Shown here one piece after another: positions 12,176-23,273 of a DNA stretch of 64,000 nt. This DNA is from Isoetes taiwanensis (Eukaryota; Streptophyta; Lycopodiopsida; Isoetales; Isoetaceae). The stretch is taken from assembly GCA_021234155.1 (NCBI GenBank), contig JAJEKV010000384.1:64501-128500 (forward strand), read 5' to 3'. Both the position numbers and the translations under genes were made by a program. The notes below the pieces were generated by a model. That model saw only the letters and a list, made by a program, of their open reading frames with translations, searched no databases and had not been told where the DNA came from. Numbering within the stretch: the first letter of the stretch is position 1; each line of letters begins with the position of its first letter.

Positions 12176-12410
12176 GGCATGGAGTATACATGCCATTACC
12201 ACCTCCTCGGGCTTGAGGTTTTGTGGTTACAAGAACCTGCCTAAGGTACTACCCTTTGTCATAGATTTAGGGTTCAAGTCCTAGGTGCAAAAGTGCTATA
12301 TGCACCCGCTAGTCCTAGGGCTAGCCTCACCGCTGGCGGTGTTGCTTAATGGTTGTTCTATCAGGTGGCGCGGCTTTATGATTTCATAAACCCTAAACCC
12401 TAAACCCTAA
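12176..12410 (+). mobile_element. SINE-like element with telomere-like 3' tail
   Basis: Closely matches the internal and 3' parts of the units at 35431-36282, from GGCATGGAGTATACATGCC through CTTGAGGTTTTGTGGTTACA, GGTTCAAGTCC (B-box-like) and GCGGTGTTGCTTAATGG to CTTTATGATTTCATAAA. It then runs into three CCCTAAA units (12386-12410). The 5' part present in the other copies is missing, which fits 5' truncation during reverse transcription. That the telomeric tail was added during or after insertion is an inference. Confidence 0.6.
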
Positions 12411-12565
12411 TAGTGAAGGATTTAAACTTCCTCGGAAAATTATCCTTCACATATTCAAAAATCTCCTTCTTCAAGAACGATATAGATCGTAGTGTCTTTG
12501 CCCTTGTCTTGAAGAAGTGCTTACCTGTATAATCAGAGGTGACCTTCACGTAGGTATTCCCATCA

Positions 12566-12878
12566 GGTTTAGGGTTTAGGGTTTAGGGTTGACCCTAGAC
12601 CCTAGACCCTAGACCCTAGACCCTAGACCCTGAACCCCGAACCCCGAACCCTACACCCCCAACCCTACACCCAACCCTACACCCTACACCCTACAACAAC
12701 CCTGAACCCCGAACCCTACACCCTCCACCCCACCCCTGAACCCGAACCCTCACCCTCAACCCTCAACCCCGAGCCCTCGAGGCCTCGAGTTTCTCGAACC
12801 TAAACCCTAAACCCTAAACCAGGTTTTAGGGTTTAGGGTTTAGGGTTTAGGGTTTAGGATTTAGGGTTTAGGGTTTAG
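12566..12878. repeat. Interstitial telomeric arrays with orientation switches
   Basis: G-strand TTTAGGG units (12566-12590) meet C-strand variants CCCTAGA (12592-12629), which decay into CCCGAACC / CCCTACA variants to about 12770. A 14-bp palindrome CTCGAGGCCTCGAG (12777-12790) follows, then CCCTAAA units (12798-12820) directly abut about eight TTTAGGG units (12821-12878). Plant-type telomere repeats in both orientations within 300 bp indicate fusion, repair or insertion events rather than a simple terminus. Confidence 0.9.
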
Positions 12879-13823
12879 TCTGAGGAAATACTATTTTCAA
12901 TGGCTTTTAAGGATGACACTGGGGTACTTTTCTTCTGCTTGAACTCCTTAGAATTTTTGAGAGGAAGTTGCTCAGCACGTTCTATGAAGCAAGTGTCTGG
13001 AATATATTTAAGGAAGCGTGAATCCGTAGTATTTTTAGTATTCCCGCGGCGGGCCAGTTGGCCACACATTCACATTTTTTAAAAAATAGTCGGCCACACG
13101 GGAGTAGGATGCATTCTCACCATAACGAAGTGGTGTTGGCCAGTTCAAAACACCAACTTGTCAAATTCATTCCATACGTGGACAATTTGATATCTGCCAA
13201 ATCCTCAGACTCGTAGACTATGGCCATTTCGAAATACTATGCGCACTAAAAAACTTGTTGAATGGCCATTTAAACCATGTAGTAATTTTATACTTTTAAA
13301 TGTTGTGGCCGGGGCTCTATATCGCCAATTGTATAAGCAAAATTTGCCACTTGTAGGGTGGCAAATTTATCTTAGAGTTTAGCCCTAAATATATGAAGGT
13401 ATTTCCGTAATATAGTATTTTTGCTTTGATTCAAATTTTCTTGTTTCAATTTTGCAATTTCCATCCCTAATCCTCTCATCATTATCCCGCATGAATCTGC
13501 ACTTCACCGCCCCACTCGATTCAAGGTTAGTTTCTATACCTGCATTACAGTTCTTGTTAGATCCATCATACCGAATCCATTTGTGATTCTGCATGCATTC
13601 GACCTGTTTAAGACATTCAGTGATGATGTTATAGTAGTCTTAGTTAGAGAAGGAAACATGCCTTTGTTTGTGACATCCTGATAAGCATGATAGAAACTAG
13701 AGACCTAATCTCAAAGAAAGAAACGGATTTTTACAGATTGTATTATTTTGATATTGTCATAATTTACTTTCTTTTTGGTAGAGAAATTCTTATAACTGTT
13801 TTTTGTATGCTAATGCAGCTACA
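12879..13823. other. No gene recognised; 5' flank of the transposase remnant
   Basis: AT-rich DNA. Near 13040-13110 a small hairpin is formed by GGCCACACATTC and the GGCCACACGG segment around an A/T core. A plausible 3' splice site, TATGCTAATGCAG, ends at 13818 just before the ATG of the hAT-like remnant. Confidence 0.4.
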
Positions 13824-14700
13824 ATGGAAGGAGCTTCACAGAAAAGAATAAGTGAATTCTTGGGAGATGCAGCATGCAGGACTAAACGGCGGATCACAAT
13901 ATCATCTGCTACTTCCACCTATGTAGATCAAATTGAAACAGCTTGATGAAAGCTACACATCTGTAGATGACAAGGACTATGATCCCGACGAAGTTGACGT
14001 AAGACTCGGATAATGATATAGAAAGGTCGTAAAAAATGAATTGCATATCATAGAAGATGGCAAAGGAGAATCAAATGCATATACGCTTTGGTGAAGAAGC
14101 GCTCGTGGGCTTAGGGCCATACAAGGAGAGAAAGGGTAGCCGATGGGATGCCAATAGAACATTCAAAAATGATTGGCTTAAAGAGTACCCTTTATCGAGC
14201 CGCTGGAGGTGGATGGACGCAAAATGGTAAAGTGTACAATTTGTTCTTGGAAGAACAAAACAGAGAAAGTATTACAGCCAAAGAAAAACAATATTGATAG
14301 GCACGTTGGTAAGTTAAAAAAAAAGGATCATAGAGGATGGAATTAGTAAATATGTATTTGCTGGTTGGGAAAGTGCTGAGAAGAATGTGCATGCACGCAA
14401 TGCACAATTATACTATAGGCATGAGCATCAAATGAAGGAAAAGAAGAATTGGACAACTAGGATGCATTGTATGTTTGAAAAGGCTGAAATGTTAGAGTAC
14501 GAGGCTAAATGCATTCAAATGAGAGTTGTGCTTCATTTGCTCCAGCAAGAAGGGGGCCAATGAGAGATTTTCCGAGCATGAGATGTTGAATGTAGCACAC
14601 GGGCTGCCAAATACTCCAAGGTGTCACCGGGTCCGAAAAATTCGGGTTGGGAATTTATGACACATATGTCTTTTTGTTGCACTCCGGTGAGCTACATGAA
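13824..14700 (+). pseudogene. hAT/ZNF862-like transposase, N-terminal half (broken)
   Basis: Coding begins at ATG 13824 (MEGASQKRISEFLGDAA) after a likely 5'-UTR intron acceptor. Further on, one frame has FKNDWLKEYP (about 14163-14192) and the next has MVKCTICSWKNKTEK followed by NNIDRHVGK (about 14222-14311). This is a C-x2-C ... RH zinc-finger pattern like the N-terminal finger of ZNF862/C17orf113-type hAT transposases. Downstream frames read NAQLYYRHEHQMKEKK and MRVVLHLLQQEG, with the PMRDF-type segment in another frame. Several frameshifts and stops separate these, so it is dead. It ends before the catalytic region. A separate C-terminal remnant of the same general family lies at 30745-32089. 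Confidence 0.5.
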
Positions 14701-15039
14701 GTGATTAAAGGTAGTTTATGATTTTGGAACCATTCATCTTGGCGGCTTTACTAATTGCTTGTTGTGTGCTTTGAATGTGCTACAGGATCTATGTTTTTTA
14801 GCCTTGTCCTTGATGAAGTTACGTGACCAACGACAATACATCATGGCTATGTAGCACCTTTAATATGTAGCACAATAACAGGGGGTTACTTTTAGATTTT
14901 TATACGCTTTTTCACATGGTTTTTCTATGATTTCGTTGTTGTATTCGTTGAGGTGTACTAAATAGTATTTCTAGAGTGCACCCTTTATGGGCCGTTGATT
15001 TTCGTTGGTTGGAACAATCCGAGGGTTGTTGTCTTTCTC
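14701..15039. other. No gene recognised
   Basis: AT-rich sequence after the transposase remnant. No reading frame or repeat of note was seen. Confidence 0.4.
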
Positions 15040-15205
15040 TGCATGTGTTTGTGCATGAACATTGCGCATGTGTATGCATGTGCATGTGCACATGCATGTG
15101 CATGTGTGTGCATGTGCATGTGCATGTATATGCATGTGCATGTGTATTGTGCATGTGCAAGTGCAAGTGCATGTGCATGTGTGCATGTGCATGTGTACTT
15201 GCCCT
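15040..15205. repeat. GTGCAT / GCATGT simple repeat
   Basis: About 165 bases of near-continuous alternating purine-pyrimidine hexamers (TGCATG, GTGCAT). His/Met/Cys-rich frames on both strands across it are artefacts. The alternation makes it a candidate Z-DNA-forming stretch. Confidence 0.85.
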
Positions 15206-15882
15206 CTTGGATTCTTATTGCCAGAGTGGATTTTACTACCACGAGATGGATTTTTGCTCACACTTACAAAGGTATTTGTTTTTTAATGTTTCTTCGTTAG
15301 CATAATGTTTTTTTACAAGGTATTGGTTTCCCACGATTCTACAATGTAGTGCTGCAAAACCCCTTTTGTTTCCTTCCTAAGATTTGCGCAGATTCAAGTT
15401 TAGGCCCCCTGCTTGCTTCCAACTCTTGATATTCCTGGCTGCCGGATTGTTCGTGGGCAGCCAGCCAGCCTTTTAGCTTCAATCAACAAACGGATTCTTA
15501 TGCACACAACAAAGCGGATTATTCCATGCCCTTTTCCATGTCACGCAGATCAGTCAAACAAAGGACCACAAGAATGCATTTATATTGTAGGTTTGGAACT
15601 TTAATCGAACCATAAGATGAATCATGCATTACCTTTAAGCTAGAGATGGAGCATCCAAAATCATATGGATTGATAAACAATGGTGTCATTGTGAAAGAGA
15701 AATAGTTGTATGGAAGTAACAATATGTAGCATAATAACAGGGGGTTTTCTTTGTGTTGCAAACTTTATGACTTTCGTAATAATGGGATCAATCTGTTCTA
15801 CCTTTATGGTAACTTTTAATTATGTTCTATTTGTTTTATTGTGATCAAATTCAAAAGCTACAGGTGATGAAAGCCTCAAATT
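15206..15882. other. No gene recognised
   Basis: No convincing coding sequence. A short phrase, AATATGTAGCA...AATAACAGGGGG, occurs at about 14864-14885 and again at about 15720-15744. This suggests a duplicated or repeated boundary, but I could not define an element. Confidence 0.3.
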
Positions 15883-16345
15883 ACACAAGGCCCCCAAAAT
15901 TGAATCAGTATGATTTTTTCCTAATGATTACTTAATAAAAACCAACTCTTAAAATTAATACCGGTATGTGGGCCAAAAAGTTTACAAACCATATCTAGTT
16001 ATACAATACATTTCATTAATGCAATTTCACAACGTAACAAACAAATATTGTTTCTTCACATGGTATTTAAATGTGATAATTTATAGTTAGTTTTTATGAC
16101 AACTTAAATGTATGATCTGTGCTACTACTTAATGTATCAAGTTTATCGGAATAGTATTTGATCACATCTATTATCCTTTGTTTATTGACATTGTAATTTT
16201 GCGTGCGTAATTGATATGATATTGTACAATGATTAATCATGATTTAGTGATACGATAAAAGACCATAATATTCTACCATAGTATATTAATGCAGTAAAAT
16301 TTGAGGGTTGGCACATGATTTTTTCCACTTGATTTCATAATGTGA
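15883..16345 (+). repeat. Dispersed AT-rich repeat, copy 1 (left end)
   Basis: Starts with ACAAGGCCCCCAAAATTGAA and is collinear over several hundred bases with 41906-42440. Shared landmarks include TTTACAAACCAT, CTAGTTAT, GTATTTGATCACATCTAT and GATTAATCA. The terminal GGCCCCC motif is the reverse complement of the right ends at about 30114 and 52190, so these may be the two ends of one transposon family. Confidence 0.6.
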
Positions 16346-16889
16346 TATCTACTAATTAATTGGTACATTTCAGCATGTTGTGCATTGAACATTTCTTTTC
16401 AAAATCTGGGTTTGCTTACTATCGATATTTTTATTATGAGAAGGATTACAAACGTAAAGACTATAGAAGAGAAAGATGGTCCAAATTTTTTTCCATTGAA
16501 GTTTTGCTATCAAAAGAGTACAATAATATCAAGAATATCTGACCAGCACCTCCTTCCTTTCCCTGGATGAACGCTAGATCTTGGATCTTTTTATTCTATC
16601 CTGAGACACTTGTAACTGAATTTCTATAATTTGTAATCTGGCTGCCAGATCTGCCAGACTTTCCTGGGTTCTCTTACATTCAGGGGCGCCATCCTGCATT
16701 TTAGAATGAATACTTGGTTAAAAATTGTTAGTTATGCAGCATATAGATCCTGCAATATACCAAATTAGATTGCACTGCCAGGCTTTCTTTCCCAGCAGCT
16801 GCTATTGGGATTGGAACAACATTAATTTCTTCCCCATGGAGTAACGTGTCAGTTTATTGAATTGCAAAGGTCTGAGTTGAAGCTTGCTA

Positions 16890-17334
16890 GACAGTGTCCT
16901 TTATAACTTTGTTCCTATCATAATATTTGTTCTCCTTGTCTGAACTGCTTTCATTTCCTCCACTTGAGTTATCATCTGCCATCGTACCATCTGGATTCCC
17001 TTCTGGGCTTCTTGCTGCATCAGTGATCGTATAACTTCTTCCAGCTGCATGTTAACCTATACAACAATCCATAGAAATATAGATATTAGTACATACAACC
17101 AATAAAGATTAACAAACCCGAGGATTGATAAGAAAATCAGCTATGCCTAAGGACAAGCTTTTACAACTTTCTGAATATGGCCATTAACACAAAATTCGGT
17201 GACACCAGATCCAGGTATGCGCATCCAGGCCAAATCCAGTGCGGCCACATCCAGGCATGCACTGTAGAAATTGTGCCCACACGGACTTGTCATTGGCAGG
17301 CTTAGTGTCCCTTTGCAAAGGTTGCAAGCAAATT
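16890..17334 (-). pseudogene. ORTHRUS/VIM-type (UHRF-like) RING exons, broken
   Basis: On the - strand an exon preceded by a TTCAG acceptor (17118-17334) encodes EFACNLCKGTLSLPMTSPCG, HNFYSACLD and, further on, VVKACP. This is the first half of a C3HC4 RING in the style of plant ORTHRUS/VIM E3 ligases, which bind methylated DNA and maintain CG methylation. After VVKACP the frame shifts; the next frame reads GIADFLINPR and, across an intron (17057-17117), VNMQLEEVIRSLMQQE. This corresponds to the family's post-RING segment, DFL-NP-VN followed by an I-SL helix. The shift removes the second Cys of the expected CPxC pair, so the RING is damaged. No SRA or PHD domain was firmly identified. The family call is by motif recognition. 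Confidence 0.6.
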
Positions 17335-17705
17335 CTGAATTATAGCAAAGGTCAATATCAGCTTCCAAGTAGTGGCTGAGCAACGTTGAACAACAGTGTG
17401 CAGTCTAACATTAAGTAGTGAATTCCAAACTAAGTCTAACAAAGACTGCACTAGCTTTCATGTTTAATACTAGTAGCCTCAACCATCCATAGAATATTAT
17501 AGATATCCTGCTTTAACATAATGTAGAATAATTAATGTGGTTTTGTTCATTTGTTTTTAAAATATTTGACCATATTAGTCATCTTAGACCATGCCAGATT
17601 GAAACAAACTGCATTACAGTTACAATAATTAGTTACAATAAGCTTCAACTTGCATTCAAATTAAAAAAAGAGACGGCACAGAGTAGCAATTTAGATGAAG
17701 CTTAC

Positions 17706-18360
17706 CTTTGACAAAACAGTAGCAACATTCTGCATACCACTTTTACTCCTAGCATATAAAGACCAGTTCCACGCTCTGTCTCCGTTCCTCGGCTTCTTCA
17801 ACATCCTGCAAACAAAATTAAGGCATAAATGTCTTTGACAACAAAATCCTTCTCAAGAAAACTATTGGCAGAGACAAGATCCCAAACATACATAGAAACA
17901 CATGAATTTCTTGTTCAAGCATGCACGTCATATTATATCCATATGTGAACATCACCTCTGATAAACAGAAAAGTCCATGGCATATACCTGACAGGGCCTT
18001 GAAGGCATGTAATAACTAATGCAATGTCATAGATCGCACACGGGATGACATCTTAGCCCATCAACGACCCAAATGCAGCAGAAATTGGTGCAAGTCTAGC
18101 TGTGGAAAAAGTACAAAAAATAAACCAAACATTCTACAAATCCATGTGGCCATAGGTTTGCTGCACTTTGTGATGGAAATGCGGTAAGACTTCTCTTACC
18201 CGAACAACAATAAAAACTTGTAGGTAAATAAGCTTCGCATTGTTATGCTTTGGAGGCATCTCGCGTTGAAACAAACAGGTTAGAGGCGGCCATTCTTCCA
18301 TCTTGACATCAAGAGAATAGCATACAAAACCTGCACAAAACATCAACAAAGATAGCATAA
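17706..18360 (-). other. Possible further exons of a captured or decayed gene
   Basis: Two exon-like blocks have plausible splice sites on the - strand. Bases 17706-17812 lie between TTTGCAG and GTAAGC and read KKPRNGDRAWNWSLYARSKS in one frame. Bases near 18150-18335 read VKMEEWPPLTCLFQREMPPK before a GTAAGAG donor. They may belong to the same transcription unit as the RING exons, but I cannot match them confidently to a domain. Confidence 0.3.
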
Positions 18361-21300
18361 AAAATCTTTACATAAAATGACACCTTTGTAGGCTTTGAAA
18401 ACTAAGCATTCACATGATCCAACGGTCCAAAATGAAAGCTGACTTCAAGCTTTTGGCTTTAGTATTATATAAAATGGATACAAGCAGAAAGCTAATCGAA
18501 TATTTCTATATAGAAATATTCAAGATTTTGCCAACATATTAACCAGAGATAGAAAAATCATAATCTAGACCCAGAGCAATTGTACACAAGCACATAGATA
18601 GGATAATCAGAATCTAGACGCAAAGGCATTGTACACAAGCCCTTGGTTATGCAAAGCAAGTTCTATCCATATATGGAAAGAAGCAAAAAGTTTGTAGCAA
18701 CTAGTACTGCCATAATCGAATATTGCCACGCAGCATTAAATGGCCAGCTAATTTTGGTCAAAAGCAAGTTCCAATAAATCAGCCAGTGGAAACCTTGCAA
18801 GATCATACAACAATTTGTATCTGACTAATATAAGCTGATTACTTACATTAAAGTATTTGAACCATGCACTATCTAACCTGATTGATGTCGCTCCATATTT
18901 CTACAGTTTGCCTTTGATCTTTAGCAGTGGTGTATATGCAGCATTCCAAAATTTCCTCTCCCCAACTACGTCTTATAAATAATACCTTCAGCATTTTGGC
19001 ATCTATAGCAGGTCAAGGACTTATTGAAAAGAATAAATTTAGATATTCTTGCTGTATGGAAACACCTCAGTCCGATATTGTCATGTAGCAGAGATGTTCC
19101 TATTCTGATAGCATAGAACATTCAAGCCACTGTCAGTCAAGCCACGGCATCACAACATCAAAATATAAGGGCAAATTCGTTTTTGCTCATATCCAACCTA
19201 TGATGTACAGTCGACCATTTCAAGGTCTTCTTTCAGATTTGTTTTTGCTGGAGCAAATTCGTCTTTGCTCATATCGTAGTAAACTCCAACTTAGAGCAAA
19301 TCTATCAGCTTTAACTGCTCCTTAAAGCAAATCGGCCAGCTCCAACCTAAAACAAAATGACATGCATCAGTACCATCTGCATCCAGCATTAGAGAGGCAT
19401 ATCTCAACTCTTTGATTATCACAGCAACTAAAAAACAAGCTCGAAATCTTATGAGCAGATAAAAATGCCTATTCCGGCATGGCAAGTCGTAGGCCTATTC
19501 TTTTGCAAAAGAAATGCCAATGGTTTTGCAGCCGCATGCACAGCTCCAAAAGATATTTGGCCAAAGCATTGGACATCCAGTAGACTCTGCCATACCTATG
19601 TTGGAGCGGCATCTTAAACAGACGGCCATTTTGGCGCCATACCTCCTCTAGAGTCCCAAAAACTACACGGTATCAAAAAGCCCATGTATGATTCATTTGA
19701 CAATTCCATGTTTTACCATTAGAAATTCATTTTCATTGGAATTTTTTTCACCTTTAGGTGAGTTTATGCCATATGTATATATATCATGTATTATTATTGG
19801 GTTTTGTGGTGGGATGCCATGGAAGCCACTGATTTAGGGAATATTCTGCTTGTCATTCCAAATATGTGGCCCCCAGGATTTTGAGACAAAAAATGGCGGC
19901 AAATTGCAATAGTCTCGATTGAACACATGTTCTGACTCAATTTTTTTTCTACCCTCACCCCATGGAAAGTTGCAATGGTGCAAAACGGCAAATCCAACCA
20001 TTGTTCAGGCAAGGAAAATAAATAGGAAGAAAACAAAGCATGTCGAACTCATCATAGACAACCGCAAAAATAGAGAGCGACGAACTCATCATAGACAGCC
20101 CCAAAGGTCTGGCTGTTGGAGCTTGGAGGATAGAACATGGCTTGGAGCATTTGAACCTCCGAGCCAAACCGGCCTCACCAGAAGCCACAAACCCAGCTAA
20201 CTTTGCATATCCTGCTTGATCTCTGGGCTTGGAGGATTCTTGAAAGTCTGTTTCAAAAAACAAACACGACAAACGCATAGGGGTCAGCTTGCATAATAAG
20301 ATGGCTCTGCAAATAAGAATTAAATGAGCAAGACACAGCTCACAACGCTGGGAATGAAGGCATAAGGTAAAAGTTATTTCCTAAATTTGGAGAGGGTTCA
20401 TTCGCTAAGATCGAGGTATGGTAAAAGCATATCAATGATATGCTCATCCATTCAGGCATGTTGCAAACGTGTAGCCATGTTTCGTGAACCACGTATGATG
20501 CCATTGGCAACTACCTGTTATGAGATTGAAATGTGGAAAGAAGTGGTCATTTCAAATAAATACATGCCATGTTTACTGACTACAAATTTTGGGGAAGAGT
20601 AGGACAGTTAATTGCATATTTTATCTCTGAATACCCAATGTGGCAAGTAAAAAGGCAACAATATACCTTAAGCTCAGAGTTGAGAACCACATGTGTTGTA
20701 ATCTCGACATTTTGGACCTATTGACAAAGTTAGATTTGAGTTCTAGAGTCGTTATGGTTGCCTTCTCATACTCCCTCTTCGAAAAGCAACTATGTAGCAG
20801 GCCCCACTTCCAACGTCTACGTGTTCAAGTTCTATGCTACCTCTAGGATAAAAGAAACTCGACACCAGCATGGCAAAAGTTGTCAAACACACATGCGAGG
20901 TGATTGTGTAGCGAAAGGTCGACTAGTTGCCCGTAGCGAATCGAGTTTTGTTCTGTTGGTCACAATAGCTTGTCCCTAGAGTAAATTTGATCCTTTGAAC
21001 TTATGCGCAAAGTCAAAACCCCATTCCGAGCTTGCTAAAGTGGCCAAAATGGGGAACATGCCATTTTCCCGTTGTGTCCCTACGTCGAGAAAGGGGGAAA
21101 TTTAGGGGTTAGCACATCCTGTGTGGTGGATGTCCATTTTTTCTTTTCGAATGGATTTCTTGGAACAATGAGCTACCCTTTGAACAGTGGGATTAACAGA
21201 CGGGCTATTTTGGTATCCCGATACTTAAACCTCACTAAATCTGTAGGGTTTTGTTTTGGCATACTTCCCTGCCTCTGAAGTGGCCGAGAGCTTGCGTGGA

Positions 21301-22414
21301 GGGTTCCCTCAAGGGTTCGAAGAGAGACCCCAAGAGGGAGAATAAAAAAACCCTCCGCATGCACCCGTTCCAAACTAGCCCCATTGTGATGGCTCGAACA
21401 AGCTGGACAACGATGGCTCCAAGGGGTTCAATTGCTTGTGGATGTTCCTGGAGGTGCAGTTTCAGAATACAAGTCAATCCTTGTAAGGGGTTCTATATTT
21501 AGGGCCGAAGCCACAATTGTCGTAAAAAGAAACTAGGGTACAGGTGGTGGTCAATGATATGGAAAAATCAGATACATTTTTTTGCGTAGACAAGATGTTG
21601 AAACAAGACATTGCAGCTTGTTTTTGCATTTTCCCTTTGCTACAGTAAGTCTTGCTTATTGAATTTAAGTGAGGCATGTTGTTCTAAGTTGTTGCCTACC
21701 CGAAGTTACTTATTTGAACATCTAAAATTTTAATGCTAGATGGTACAATGCATATGAATATTGTTTGCGTCTAAACTTTCCATCGTTCAAGATCAATGTA
21801 CTTTCTTGAGATTTTAAAATTTTGGTTTGGCTAAGTATTATGTACTTCAAAAATAAGCTTGGGAATGAGGATGGAGAAGGTATCATGGATTCACCACCAT
21901 ATTTTCCTATCCATACATCAAGGTAAGTTGCTATTCATTCTGGTTTATTATCCAATGGGAGGTCCCCATGTGGCGACCATTCTATTCAAGAATGAAAAAT
22001 GAGTACAACATTCTTAAATGACCTCTCACAACATGTTACCTGAGTGAAAACCTGCATTCTTGAATGATCTATTACCTGCCTTAAAAAACTCCGTTGTGGC
22101 TATGATTGCTGGAGCTGGATTTTCGAACCCCTGTTGTGACTATGGTGGATATGGTGGGCATAAGAAGCTGGAGATGCCATAGTGAGCTCCAAAACCTCGT
22201 CGAAAATGCACCATTGCTAAAGCACAAAACCTGGTCGCAGCACCATCACTGAAGCACAAAACTTGAATCAAAGCCTGAATTCGAGTTGCTTGGCAGAATC
22301 AAAGTCTAAATCCGTCAAAATATGGGCTTGAATCCAATTTCATTGCTTACCTTGTGTTGTTGATGGTGGCGGTAGCCAGCAAGCCCTGCCACAAATGGAA
22401 TGGCCTCCCTCTTG
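18361..22414. other. Intergenic DNA, no gene recognised
   Basis: About 4 kb of AT-rich sequence. The small frames at 19291-19485, 19919-20278, 20387-20979 and 21072-21502 lack domain signals, typical initiation context or consistent splice structure, and I regard them as chance. No tandem array or clear transposon end was found. Confidence 0.4.
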
Positions 22415-22878
22415 CCATTCCACATCACATCTCAAAGTTTAACAGTGCTAAGGAATATCAAAGTCTTGTGCTCAACATTATTTAGAGTTTTACATTGGAC
22501 ATTGTTAGAGCCTGAACTCTAACCTTGCAAGAAGGATGAAAAACCCCAACAACCCAAGCTCAATCTATCAAAACAAGGCAATGCACAAGACAAAGAATCA
22601 TCATCTCTATAGCTAGATCAATGAAAACACTCTCTCTCCCAATACGAGTCTCTCTTTTCTTCTCTCTCTCGCCGGATAATACTCTGGTGATCATGCCTCC
22701 ATAATGCATACGTGCAAATATCCTGCACGCGTGCATGCGCGTATATCACTCTATATACGGTATATGATGAGTGTGGTGAGTGGTGACAAGTGTGGTGAGT
22801 GGTGAGTGGTGACGAATGTGGTGAGTGGTGATGAGTGTGGTGAGTGGTGATGAATGTGGTGGTGGTGACCACCCCAAC
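22415..22878 (-). repeat. 3' LTR of the Ty3 element, with minisatellite
   Basis: Matches 28934-29403 almost end to end, roughly 95% by eye. On the - strand it would begin CGTTGGGGTGGTCACC, where the other copy has TG, and it holds a run of GTGAGTGGTGATGAATGTG-type units (22765-22870). A CCATTCCACATCAC motif marks its other end. Differences include small indels in the CT-rich stretch. Confidence 0.9.
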
Positions 22879-23273
22879 GGTGGCGACCATAGTGGGAAAA
22901 TGTGCCACTCCGTGGCGGAGAACCCACAACAAAACAAACTCATATGGTCCTTGGGACATGTCCCCAAATGACACATTTACACCCTCCTCAAATCCAAATG
23001 ACTGATACAAACAAACTGGTCCAAAATGACAGTGACGAAACAGAGCCTCTGTAACTGTGGCAAACTTTGAAAGCTGATATCTTGAGTTCCAGACCTCCAT
23101 TTGACCTGCACCATAGCTCGTTGGATTCGTATCGCCGAAACACATCTTTTGATGTAGGATAGATTGTGTATTATTGAACTGTCACCATCTGTTTTTACAG
23201 AAAAACGACCTGCTGTAACCCAAAAGTTCTCCACAAATTCTCTGTAATTGGAGCTATGCCAAATCTGAATCCC
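22879..23273 (-). other. Non-coding stretch between integrase and 3' LTR
   Basis: About 395 bases between the integrase stop and the 3' LTR. No obvious polypurine tract directly abuts the LTR, which may have been lost or mutated. Confidence 0.5.

Noticed and set aside
12386-12878. True chromosome end
   Set aside because: Telomeric blocks are short, degenerate and in both orientations, with unique DNA on both sides.
14912-15305. Cys/His/Met-rich frames on both strands
   Set aside because: Translation of the GTGCAT simple repeat in different phases.
22618-23145. 175-codon frame on the - strand with His/Thr repeats
   Set aside because: It spans the LTR minisatellite and the non-coding gap before it; no protein domain.
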